A stretch of 64,000 nt of DNA. Source: Edaphochlamys debaryana. Lineage: Eukaryota > Chlorophyta > Chlorophyceae > Chlamydomonadales. Location of the stretch: assembly GCA_016858145.1 (NCBI GenBank), contig JAEHOE010000162.1:124001-188000 (forward strand), written 5' to 3'. Below the pieces are notes generated by a model, which was given only the letters and a program-made list of their open reading frames with translations, was not told the origin of the DNA and did not search any database. The translations under genes were made by a program, and so were the position numbers. Positions 46,969 to 57,197 of this stretch are shown here, piece after piece (positions within the stretch are counted from its first letter, which is position 1; each line of letters starts with the position of its first letter).

Positions 46969-49198
46969 GCGGCTGGGTATCTGGGGCTGAGTGTGAACAC
47001 AACTGACATGTATGCGCTGAAGAGATGACTGGAGCGCTCGACCAACCTGTGGGTTCAATGGCTGGGAGCTTTGAAGGAAGTCTGCCCCCAGCTGCAAGGG
47101 CAGTAACATTGGCGGAGCAGGTGTGAGAGGTCATCTGTGCCCACGCAGGTAGGGCCCACAGCTTCTGTGACAGTGAAGAGTCACACGCTGCCGCCGCTGA
47201 CTCGCTCGAATAGAGGAGGCCGGATCAACAGCCAGAGGAGACACCCAGCCACCCGTGCTGCTCCATGATCTGCTAGGTGGGTCCCCTGCTTGTGGGTTGA
47301 CCCGTCGTCAGGAACCCGTGTTGCTTCAGATAGGCGTCAGGCCCCGACTAGAGCACGTGGATTACCGGATCTGTCCCAGAGGGTCGTCAGGGTGTCAGGG
47401 GCCAAGGCAGTGGTACGGCACGAGTTACACAGCACCGAACAGCAGCGTAGTGAGTTCAGCAATCAGCCGAAAGGTATGCGAGCCAGAAACAGGGGGGCAA
47501 GAGAACACATCGAAAGCGGGACAGTGACGAGGCACCAATTGCCCTCGACGGCGGCGCATGACAATGGCACCGTCGCCGCAAGTAAACACACCGAGACAAA
47601 CACGTGCAGTTCTGCAGACGCCTGTTCTTATCTAACCAGTCCGCCCTTCTTTGCACCAGGCTTATTCAATCGGGACCACTTGGGCAGGGTCGGGCCTGGG
47701 GGGGGTCACCTGGAAACGGGAGACGGTCTAGTTGACCTAAGTGGCAGCTAAGCCCACACGCAACAATCTATCGTCAGTATCGCTGCCTCCCTCCACTTTT
47801 GGTAGAGCAAGCCTGCATGCATTCCTGCCTCCCCTATTGACCTAAACTGCACATCACCCGTATCGCAGGCTGTGAACAGCCATCTGACGCCTCATACAAC
47901 AACGCGCTCACGCATCATAAAGTGGATCAACGTATTCAACCCCTGCCGCCGCGAACTGTGCGGCTTTACTCGGTTCAAGCGACTGTCGCCTCAGACCCCG
48001 CAACTCTACCAACTGCTAACGAGCCCATTCCCGCCAGCAGGCCTGGAGCGGCGTTTCACAATGAACACGCCGTCCGTATTGGCCTCGTGGTAACCCCACG
48101 CCGCAACCCCGCAATTGACACATCAACCAGATTGGTGCCGCCACTGTGTTCTTCGCCCGAGCTAGGAACCTAACAGATTCAGAGAAGGGTGCGTCAATCC
48201 GTGAATCGCACGGATGATGGACATGAAAGATGAGGTGATGAGGTGTAATGATGAGACGGGCTAGGGGCAACAGTCCCCACAAGGAAGACTCTAGCGGCCG
48301 TGCGGCGTGGATGTAAAAGAAGAGGACAACATACCCAAAGAGCTTGTCGGCCATACAGTGCTATGCTTTCTACCCAAGCAGTCTTCTGTACTCCCTGCCG
48401 AGCCTCGACGACCGAAACCCGTGGACATAAGCACCAGCCGTTTAGAACGTCAGCCCCCTACCCCACCCAAGCCAGCCAGAACCAGCCAACCTGCTATGCG
48501 CGACTGGCACAACCAGCGCCCAATCCTGCAGAGTCATAATGCGAGCCCGTTGAGCTTTTGATCTTTTCAAGGCAATATCAAACCCGGGTTCACTCCGGGC
48601 CGCTGGCACCCGTGGCCGGGTCCCGACGGTATATGCGTACTGAAGGCTGCACACCCGGTCCTGACGGACCGGTAAACCAAGAAGGCGGCTATCCGCCATG
48701 CAGACGCTCCAAGAGCCGAGGGGAGGTTGAATGCCTCCCTCAATTTAGGAAGAGATAAAAGGCACGCTGCAGGAGTAAACCGTGCGTGCAATGCCCAGAA
48801 GACCTGCAGCCGTCATTTCGGCGGCGATGACAGAAGATATGCTAGAGCAACCGCTGTTACTCCCGCGGCCGTGTCGATGAGCCCCGTGGGTGCTGGCCGG
48901 CGAGCATACTAGGTCATGGAGTGGGGCTCTGTGGGACGTGGGGTCAGGGAGCAGGAGGTTAGACCTTGAGCAATGCACCCCACCCAGGTTCCCGCTAGCC
49001 CTAACCCCGTGATGCTCCCCACCCGTATTCGGAGCAGAGCCAAAAACCCGGCTTCCTTCACAGGCGTCGAAGTCTCTCCAGCATGCGGCTCCCTGTCAGC
49101 GCCCTTCGCGCCTGGTCCTCACGTGCTGGGATGAGAGGCATCCCCACAAACCGCACCCCGTTCCTTCGCCGTGCAGGTCCCTTGGCTCACCGAGATGC
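46969..49198. other. Convergent intergenic region
   Basis: This lies between the Trm10 stop and the stop of the Tyr-Pro protein gene. No gene was recognised. TGTAA at 48244-48248 and 48312-48316 (plus strand) could serve the Trm10 gene with a 1.3-kb 3' UTR. A small perfect palindrome (ccggtcc tga c ggaccgg) is at about 48657-48675. Confidence 0.5.
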
Positions 49199-50677
49199 TT
49201 ACGCAGCCTCGCCGTAAGGGCCATACACAGGCGGGGCGTAGCTAGGGGGGTAGGCCGGGGGGTAGGCGGGAGGGTAGGCCGGAGGGTAGGCGGGCGGATA
49301 AGCCGGGCCGTAGGCGGGCGGAGGGTAGGCCGAGGGGTAAGCAGGGGCACCATAGCCTGCCTCCAGCTTCAGGGTGCGAATCCAGCCCGCAACAGGCGCC
49401 TTCTCCTCGCCGTACACAGGCGGGGCGTAGCTAGGAGGATAAGCCGGAGGGGGGTAGGCCGGAGGGTAGGCGGGAGGGTAGGCGGGAGGGTAGGCGGGAG
49501 GATAGGCTGGGCCGTAGGCGGGCGGAGGGTAGGCCGAGGGGTAAGCAGGGGCACCGTAGCTTGCCTCCAGCTTCAGGGTGCGAATCCAGCCCGCAACAGG
49601 CGCCTTCTCCTCGCCGTAAGGGCCGTACACAGGCGGGGCGTAGGAAGGAGGGTACGACGGAGGGTACGACGGAGGGTATGCCGGCGGATAAGACGGAGGG
49701 TAAGAGGAGGGGTACACCGGGCTGTACATGCCGTTCGGGCCGTACCCATCCTCCAGCTCGATGGACGAGCGGCGGGATGCAGAGGCAGGCGCGTCCTCGC
49801 CATACACAGGCGGGGCGTAGGAAGGAGGGTAGGGTGGCGGGTAGGAAGGAGGATAGGCCGGCGAATAAGATTGCGGGGGGTAGGTGGGGCTGTAGGTGCC
49901 ATAGGAGCCGGAGGTCGTGGTCTCGAGGAAGATCCGGCGCGCGAAGTTCCAAGGGGCGTGGCTGAGGTCTGGCTTGATGTCGCTGGGGACGCCGTCTTGA
50001 GAGCCGCGCAGGTGACGCCGTGCGGCGACGCTCGAGTCACCTGAAGGGGAGGGGAACCGGAGGCCGATTAAGCGCGGTCGACGGGTCGAGCGCGGGGTTC
50101 AATGCAACGTGCAGCTAGCCGGGTCTGGCCCACCGGGAGGGACCCTACGCGCATGCAATGAGGAAGCCGCTTGTGCAAGGCGGGGTTGAGGGGGGGGGCC
50201 TGGTGCAGGCCTACCGGGGGCCCAAGCGTCTGGGCCCGCGGGAGAGCTATCGCGGGTGTGGGCGCCGCTCGAGGGCCGCGCTAGCACAAGCAACACCTGG
50301 TCGTCCTAAGGCCGGCGCCCGCCACCTCAAAACCCTTACCTCCAGAGAGCCAATCCACAAGGTCGCTCACAAGGCCCAGGCCGTTGCGAACTGGGCGCGC
50401 CGCGTTCGCCGAGCCGACGGTCATGACGAGCATGAACGCCAGCGCACACGCGGCCCGAGCTGCGGGGAAAGGTGGGCACAGTTTGCATCAAGGAGTCGCC
50501 GACATGGGCATCAGGGTTGGTACCCGCTCCCGAAGGACGCGAGAGGCCCAATCCCAAACCATCAGCGATTGCCGGCGCGCGAGCCCGCCGGGCAGAACCG
50601 CTTCTCGACGCGAACACCCGAGTGCTCCAGTGCAACACGCTTATAGCTTTGCCGCGTTTAGGCTCACCTGGGCGCAT
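49199..50677 (-). CDS. Secreted Tyr-Pro-rich repeat protein
   Basis: Exons: 50677-50668, 50459-50340, 50040-49199; 323 residues. The ten-nt first exon (MRP plus one base) splices in phase 1 to a classic signal peptide (ARAACALAFMLVMTVGSANA, cut near residue 23). A short non-repeat region follows (AARRHLRGS, SDIKPDLSHAPWNFARRI). The rest is an array of AYPP and SYPP units, interrupted twice by a conserved spacer EEKAPVAGWIRTLKLEA; the spacer plus array repeats with a 204-nt period. Tyr-Pro-Pro arrays recall hydroxyproline-rich wall or matrix glycoproteins; Pro hydroxylation and tyrosine cross-linking are inference. No known domain was recognised. The start is supported by the fit of phase, signal peptide and donor (GTGAGC). 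Confidence 0.75.
49211..49618. repeat. 204-nt tandem duplication inside the Tyr-Pro protein gene
   Basis: The segments ending at 49414 and 49618 are nearly identical over about 90 nt (spacer) and similar across the AYPP arrays. The period is 204 nt, 68 codons, so the frame is kept. Confidence 0.8.
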
Positions 50678-51932
50678 CCTGCTCGAGGTTAACAGCGAGG
50701 GCTCCGTGGGGTGTGTCTCGCGGAGTGAGACGCCTCGGGGCAGTCTGTGCCCAGGCAACTATGAAGTACTATCAGGTATTCTTGTATCGGGCAACAGAGG
50801 CCCAGAAGGCTATGAATGCGAGAAGTCGCGGCGCCGTACAGCTTTGCCTGTCCTATGTTTCGATTGTTCCTGTGCTTTTTGGCACATGCATACTTGCCTT
50901 TGGCATGAAGTACTCTTATGCGCTGCCTGTTTTCGGTGAAAACAGCGTGGGCCCGCGCCAGCAACTCGCCGACTGGCACGGCCGAGCCGTCGACTGCCCT
51001 AACGCTAGGACAGGTCCTGCCCTAGCGTGATACAGGCCCCCTCCCTCCCCGCCAGCCCCCAGGGCTGCCCAGCACCGTGTGCCCTGAATGTGTGCTGGGC
51101 GTTTAGCTTACAGGGGTGCGGGGCGTCCGCACTGCACCGCAGCCCAGGCTTGCCAAAAACCCTGGCAGTTATCCCACGAGTCCCCTAACTCGAGTCCCGG
51201 TCTGGAGTTATCAGGCCCTGCCTCTACCCCGCACCACAAATGTCACATGATAAACGCTCAAAGGTGCATCTAATGCAAATAAGGTAGCGTCGCGACCTTA
51301 CCTGGCCGAGCGGGCATGTTCGGGATGTTCGGCGCTTGCTCGGCAGGCGGTTGCCAGCGACAGCGGTTGCTGCCCGCGGTAGCCGCACCGCGACGGAAAC
51401 GGCTACAAATGAACAGTACTTGCAACCAGCTTTACCTTGAGCCCGAGCAGGAAGCGGGCGTCGCGACACAGTCCTGAGCAACCGCCGAGCTGTTCGTAGG
51501 TCGGAGCCGCGGCCCGACGAGCCATACCTTCACGCCTCGACTCCGTGTTGCAGCTGTGATCCTCACGGATACAGTGCGCGCTGTTGGAGCGCAAATAGGC
51601 GGTCTGGGTGCGAAGTGTGATGCTGATGAGGTAGCGCACTAGCGCAGCGTAGCTGGCTGCAGGGGTGACCTGGCTGCAACAGGCTTCCACGCCCGTCTGC
51701 GCCATCTTCTCACAAAGCCCTCGAGTCAACCCCGTCACCGCTGCGGTGACTCATGCTGAGACCGCAGGTAGCCTCAGGGGGTCGGGGCGGAGGCAATTAC
51801 TGACGCATCACACCCACATGGGCTGCCTGCCATATGTGTGCTGCTTGCTGGTCCCCACGAAGTCCAGTCCATGGCCCCGCAGTCCGCACCGGCCCCTTCG
51901 CGAGCTCTTCACACCCCAAGCTGAGAGTGCAG
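50678..51932. other. Intergenic: Tyr-Pro gene promoter and GT31 3' UTR
   Basis: No gene was recognised. A minus-strand TGTAA at 51112-51108 lies about 820 nt past the GT31 stop and may be its poly(A) signal. Confidence 0.5.
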
Positions 51933-54900
51933 TTATCGCTTGCCCACCAGCGATGCGACGTCCTCCCACTCTCCGTGCAGGTCGGGCAGGGCGTCTGCAG
52001 CCTTGCCCAGTGAATCCCGCGTCCCCCCGCCAGGCGTGGTGGCGGCCCCTCGTGCTTGGCCTCTCCCTGTGTGCCCCCCTTTGCCACCGCCCCGCTTCGC
52101 TAGCCCCCCCTTCCGCCACGCCTCCCGCTCCTCCCTCTCCGCCTCCGCCTCTTCGCCCTGCTCCGGCACCTCCGCTTCGTTCCCTTCCTCGTCCTCACCC
52201 TTGTCCCCGACTTCGTCCCCTGGCACCTCTTTCCCGGCCTCCTCTACTCCACCCCCCGCTGGCGCCTCTCCCGGCGCCCCCTTCCCCGCCACCGCCCCCC
52301 TCGCTGCCGGCGCAATCGGCGGCTCGGGCGGCCGCGTCGCGACCTCGTGCCACTCTTTTCGCCCCTTCTTCCGCCACTCTTTTCGCTGGTACTCTATCTG
52401 CCCGTCCTCGGCCCGCTGCGCGTCCGTCTCACCGAAGCCCCAGGCTTTCCGCTGCTTGAGCATCTCCACGACCCGATCGCGGGTGCTGTTGTGGGCCGCA
52501 GCGAGGGCCCACGTGGCTTCCACAGCCCCCGGGGCATGGCCCATGTGGGCTGCAGCCATGTAGAGGGTGGACTGCGGGCAGAGAGGAGGGGTGAGCGGGC
52601 CAAGGTGTTAAGGTCCGTGTGCAAGCATGGGCCTGGGCAAGCGCAGTGCATGGGCCTGGCTGGGCCTGGCTTGGCGGGGCCCAGGTGACGGGCCTACGGA
52701 GGCTCTTCCCGTTCCCTGGCCGTGGTACGGGCGGACGGCGGGGGTGGCCTGAGGTGCACCGCACAAAGCGGAGGCAGCGTAGGCCGCAGCCCACCTGCAA
52801 GCCTGCTCTGCAGGGGCACCGGACTGGGACCTGCAACCGCCCAGCCGCCGCCACTCGTCCGCCCCCGGTCCCCGCCCCGCCCCTGCGCTCACCCACAGCC
52901 ACTCGTCCGCCACCAGCCCCGCCCGCACTTGCTCCAGCGCCCCCACGCTGGCGGTGCGGCTGTCCATGACGCGGAGCTGCGGGGGGCGGGGAGTTGGGGT
53001 GGAGGGGGGACGGTGTGGGTGTGGGGAAGCAGGGCAACACGGTTTGGGATGGGGGTACGGTCGGCCGCGACCCACAGAGGAGAGGTGTGCGGAGGTGAGG
53101 AGGGCGGGGGAAGGTGCTATGAGGACGAGGCAACACGAGGCGAGGCGGGTGACGGTGGGCGTAGCTGACGGAGTGCAGCCGGAACAGTTGTTTTGAGATG
53201 ACGCCCTCCGCACGCCCTCCCCTGTTACACCCTTCTGTGTTGCAGCCCGCCCGACCGCCATATAAGCTCCCGGGCCCACCGCTATGTTTGTGAGCTCGTG
53301 CTTGCTCATGCTGTGGCCCGGGTCCGTGATGGCCACCCCGTGCAGCCAGAAGCAGAGCGAGGTCATGCGGTCGCCGTGCGCCTCGGCCTGGAGGTGGGGG
53401 CGGGAGGGGGAGGGGCAGGGAGAGGCAGGGAGAGGTAGGGAGAGGTGGGGACGAGGAGTGAAGGACGGGGGAACGGGATGGCAAGGTAAGGTGCAGACGT
53501 GGAACGCAGAGCGGGCAGGGACGAATTCGGTGTGGGTGCGCGTGGGAGGGAGGGCACGTAGTGAAGAAGGGGGAAGGAAGCGGGTCCGTGGAAATGCGCC
53601 CCCCCGAGCTCAGGGAGAAAGGGAGCCGTGACGGGGTTTGGGCGCAGGGGGGGTAGCCCTCGCCCTGAGCTTAGAGCGGAAAGGGAGCCGTGACCGTGGC
53701 GTCAGTGTCTACGCAACACGTCCCCAGATCCGCATGCCCCCCAGCTCACCTTAAGAGTTTTGTTCCTTGAAGTGAGGGCCTCCGTGTCGTCGTAGTAGCA
53801 CCGGAGGGCCGCCTCGTATGACACCTGTACGGCCACGCGCGTGTGCACAGCACAGAGCGTCAGCCGAGACGGCGGCGCCCACCTTAACCTGGACTCTCTT
53901 CCTCACGCTTCCCCACTGCCTCTACCCGCTAGCCTCCCTACACTCTCTGCTATGTACGGTAGGCTCAGCAGGCCCTTCCCCACGTCCTGCCGTCCTCCCA
54001 GCGCCCCCTCACACGATCCGCGCATCCAACGGGCCCCACCTTCCGCATGGCCCCCACGGACACCAGCACGCCCGAGCCCCCGTGGAAGTGGGGGTAGTCG
54101 CACTTGGAGGGGTAGCCCTCGGGGTAGCCCCACTCCTCGCTCTCGGGCGACCAGATGCGGGGCTTGGGCTTGGCCAGGGCCTGGAAGGGCCGGGGAACAG
54201 GGTTGCAGGGGGTCGGGGGTGTGGTGGGGCCCAGGGCAGGGGCATGTGGTGGAGGAAGGGAGCGGCTGGCTGGAGCTCGCTGGCTGGCGCTTTGGGGGGC
54301 GCGGGAGAGGTGTTTGAACGCTAGGAGGAGGTGGGGTGTTCGGTACCTGCCATTCCCGCTACGTCGGCTTGCGCGGCTCACCCTTCTCCGCCCCGTCACG
54401 TTGAGGGAGTACTCGCACTGGGGGATTGGGACGGGGAAGGGCACGTGCAGTAGGGGGCCAAATCGTACGTGACGAAGGCTAGGCAGACGCGGCGCTGCCG
54501 GCTACGGAGGCCAATTCCCGTGCAGTTATGGGGCTGAGACGGGGTCGGTCAAGCTCCCCGGAGATGCAGCCCTTGCTCCAGCTGGGGTTCGCTGACAGCG
54601 CTTCCCGGCTCCCTACCGCCAGCTCGGGGATGCACGGGCAGCCGGGCGGCGGCACGGGCGGGGCGTAGAAGAGGTAGGGCTCCTCGCCGGGGGGCACCTT
54701 GGGCGGGTCCTAGGAAGCAGGGCAGGCGTGAACGGGGTTGGCGTGAACGGGGGTGGTTCGGGAAGCTGTGTGGGAAGCTGTGAAACGGGGGTGGTGTTGA
54801 AAATGAAAGTTGAATTCAGCGCTTTTGCGGCGGCCTTGGCTGCCACAGGTGGGACTAAAGGCTCGGAGCGGCAAGTTAGAGACATACCTTGTCCGGGCGT

Positions 54901-56824
54901 ACGGCAGCCATGTGCACGTAGCCCTGGGTGACGTGGCAGGGCAGGCATCGGGGTGCCTCCATGGCGTAGCGCTTGCGCTTGTGCCACAGCACGTCTGGTG
55001 GGGAGGGACGGGACCGGTTTGCGCGAGTCGTTACGTGCACCGTTCAAGCGGTTTTAGCTGGGCGGTGCGAAGCAGAGGGGAATGGGGCATTGCTCAGGAC
55101 TGTGCCGCCGCACGTTGTAAGGCGAAGGCACGAGCCTGCTAGACTCGTGCTGCAGCCTACCGCTCGCACAGATGGGTCCGCAGTTGCTGTGCCCGTTGCC
55201 CCTGCCCACCCCGACCCCGGTCACTCCTTGCCCCTCCCCATCCCTGGTCTACGCTTGCCCAGTTGCCGTATACACCGTACCGGATATTACGTACGGAAGT
55301 TCAGGATCTGCAGCGGCACATCGCGAGAGTCAAACGCTTCAGTCCGCAACCACTGAAGCGACCTGCGCCAGTCCTTGGCTTTGAACCCACCGCAAGCCCA
55401 CAGGCACCACCTGCCCTCTCCACCCTGCCCCCGCTTCTCCCACCGTAGTCCCTCAGCAGCGTCTTCACGTTCTCAACGAAGAAGAGAGTGTCTGTTGTAG
55501 GGCACAGTGGGGCAAGCAGGCAGCAAGCGACGGGTATGTGAAGACATGCATAATGCACACGGGCATCCGTCTTGCTTTGGTCGGGGCTGGGGCGGCAGCG
55601 CAGGAAAACATGCGCTGCAGGTCTACCTTCCGGAGCATGGGTAGGCAACAGGGGACTCAAGGCCCAGCGAAGCGCAGGGATAGCCTTAAGTTCGCCCAGC
55701 GCAAGCTGGACGCAACCCGGGGTGGTGGCCTTCGCACCAGAAAGCCCGTCGCCACACTTTCTCCAAATGCCCGTCACACGGACTTGGGCTGATGGCTGCC
55801 GCAGCACCAGCTGTCACCTCGAGCCCGGTCAAGATGGGCCTGTCGTCGCCCAGCCCGTGCACCCCGCAGCCTTCACCCCGGGTGGTGGCTTTCGCAACAA
55901 AAAGCCCCCCCCGCAATCGTTCTCCACCCCCGCCCCACGGACTCGGGCGTATCACTGCCCGAGCATCAGGCTCCAACTTAAGCACGGACACGCCGATCCC
56001 AACCCACCATCGTCTCCGTACAGCATCCACTTGTACGTCTCGCCCAGCGCCTTGTGCGCCAGCCAGGGCGCGATTGCAACGCGGCTGTGAGGGGCCCACA
56101 GCGCTCTTGAGGAATTTAGAGCCACTTCAGGGAAGGTGATTGCCTGGCGGTGCCAGCGCTCCGAAGGTAAGGAGAGCCACAGCCCATCCACAGCCCCTCC
56201 GAGCCACAGCCCATCCACATCCCAGGAAGGCCCCAGGCCAGATTTCTCAGCTCCCACGCGGTGGTGTCCCTGGTGTTCTCCAATATCCTTGCGCACCTGT
56301 CACCAGGCATGCGCGGGTGTGGCCGGTCGGGCCAGGACAAATACTGCATCGGGGCGGGGGGGAGGGTGGAAAGGACAATCAGCCTAGCCAGGGCGCCACG
56401 CAGGAGGGCTCATGGCAATCCTGGCTTGTGGGACCTAGAGCACACACGGGGCGGGCGGCCCCCCTTGAGGGCAGAAAAGGCCGCCTCAGCGCAAACTCGC
56501 CGTCTCGTTATGGTCTTTCCCAAAGTGGTGCTGCAGCTCCCGCGCCACCGAAGTGTTCTCCATGACATAGACCGTGCGTAGCGCTGTTGAGTGTCTTGCG
56601 GCTGCAGGGGCAAGATGTTGCACCGCCTGGGTTGTGGCGTGCGGAAGAAGGAGCCGAGCGGGTGGCGGGGGCTTACCCCGGGCAGTCGCGTGTGCGAGCT
56701 CCAGGCGTGCTCGGCACGAGCCTCGAACTTGGACAAGGTCGGCATCCTGCAAGAGCGGCTGGCTAGTCCCCGAGGCTTGGAGCCCAGCTAGCAACACCAG
56801 GAAAGCGGCGCGCGGCAGCCCCAT
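51933..56824 (-). CDS. Fringe-like GT31 glycosyltransferase
   Basis: Exons: 56824-56677, 56601-56501, 56343-56297, 56084-56008, 55491-55444, 54994-54888, 54709-54617, 54417-54382, 54180-54040, 53824-53750, 53387-53280, 52976-52893, 52571-51933; 567 residues. A signal peptide or anchor (MGLPRAAFLVLLAGLQASG) suggests the secretory pathway. The catalytic part has WLAHKALGETYKWMLYGDDD then TLFFVENV, with the metal-binding DDD at 123-125. The acceptor-side block is YPHFHGGSGVLVSVGAMRK (about 248-266), followed by GDRMTSLCFWLHGVAITDPG; order and spacing fit fringe-like/DUF604 GT31 enzymes, which move a sugar from a nucleotide sugar to a glycan or glycoprotein. Donor and acceptor are not predictable. 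The second intron starts with GC (acg|gcgagt), the only choice that joins HNET to YLSWPDRPH. Residues 356-567 form a long charged, Glu/Gly-rich tail. Confidence 0.82.
55700..55960. repeat. Degenerate 95-nt direct repeat in a GT31 intron
   Basis: Two blocks, about 55714-55800 and 55870-55965, share ggggtggtgg(c)ctt(c)gcaac/ccagaaagccc..ttctcc..cacggact(t/c)ggg. They lie in the 516-nt intron 55492-56007. Confidence 0.6.
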
Positions 56825-57197
56825 CGTAAAGAGTCTAGCTGCACATCGCTGAAGATGCCACCAGCGTACTGGCAATCAATCTATGTATGTTTACTGTCGC
56901 GAGCAGCTAAGCGCAGCGAGTCGGGCACGCGGCGAGGTGCGGGACAAGTTCCGCATGCAGCGACAGCTCCGCCCAAAGTTTTGTGGAGTTTTCACTGACT
57001 CACCTGCTCACAGACTCACGAGCACAAACGCACAGGTACCATAGATAGGACTGACACCCACCCTCACATGAAGTCATTTGAGCTTTGCCGGGTTTGGGCT
57101 GTGCTTAAGCCTTCAGCTTCACCAAGTGTTATACCTGTTGATTCAACTCATGCTCTACTAAACTGGCAACAGGCTGGGGCAAGACCGTAAGGACGCG
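56825..57197. other. Upstream region of the GT31 gene
   Basis: No feature beyond the expected promoter was seen. Confidence 0.4.

Noticed and set aside
48585..48625. T-arm-like sequence (cccgggttcactccggg), possible tRNA
   Set aside because: The loop lacks the conserved A and no D-arm or anticodon arm precedes it.
49431..49965. Long frames in other frames and on the plus strand across the Tyr-Pro gene
   Set aside because: They are by-products of the repetitive codons; only the frame with signal peptide and regular YPP units is convincing.
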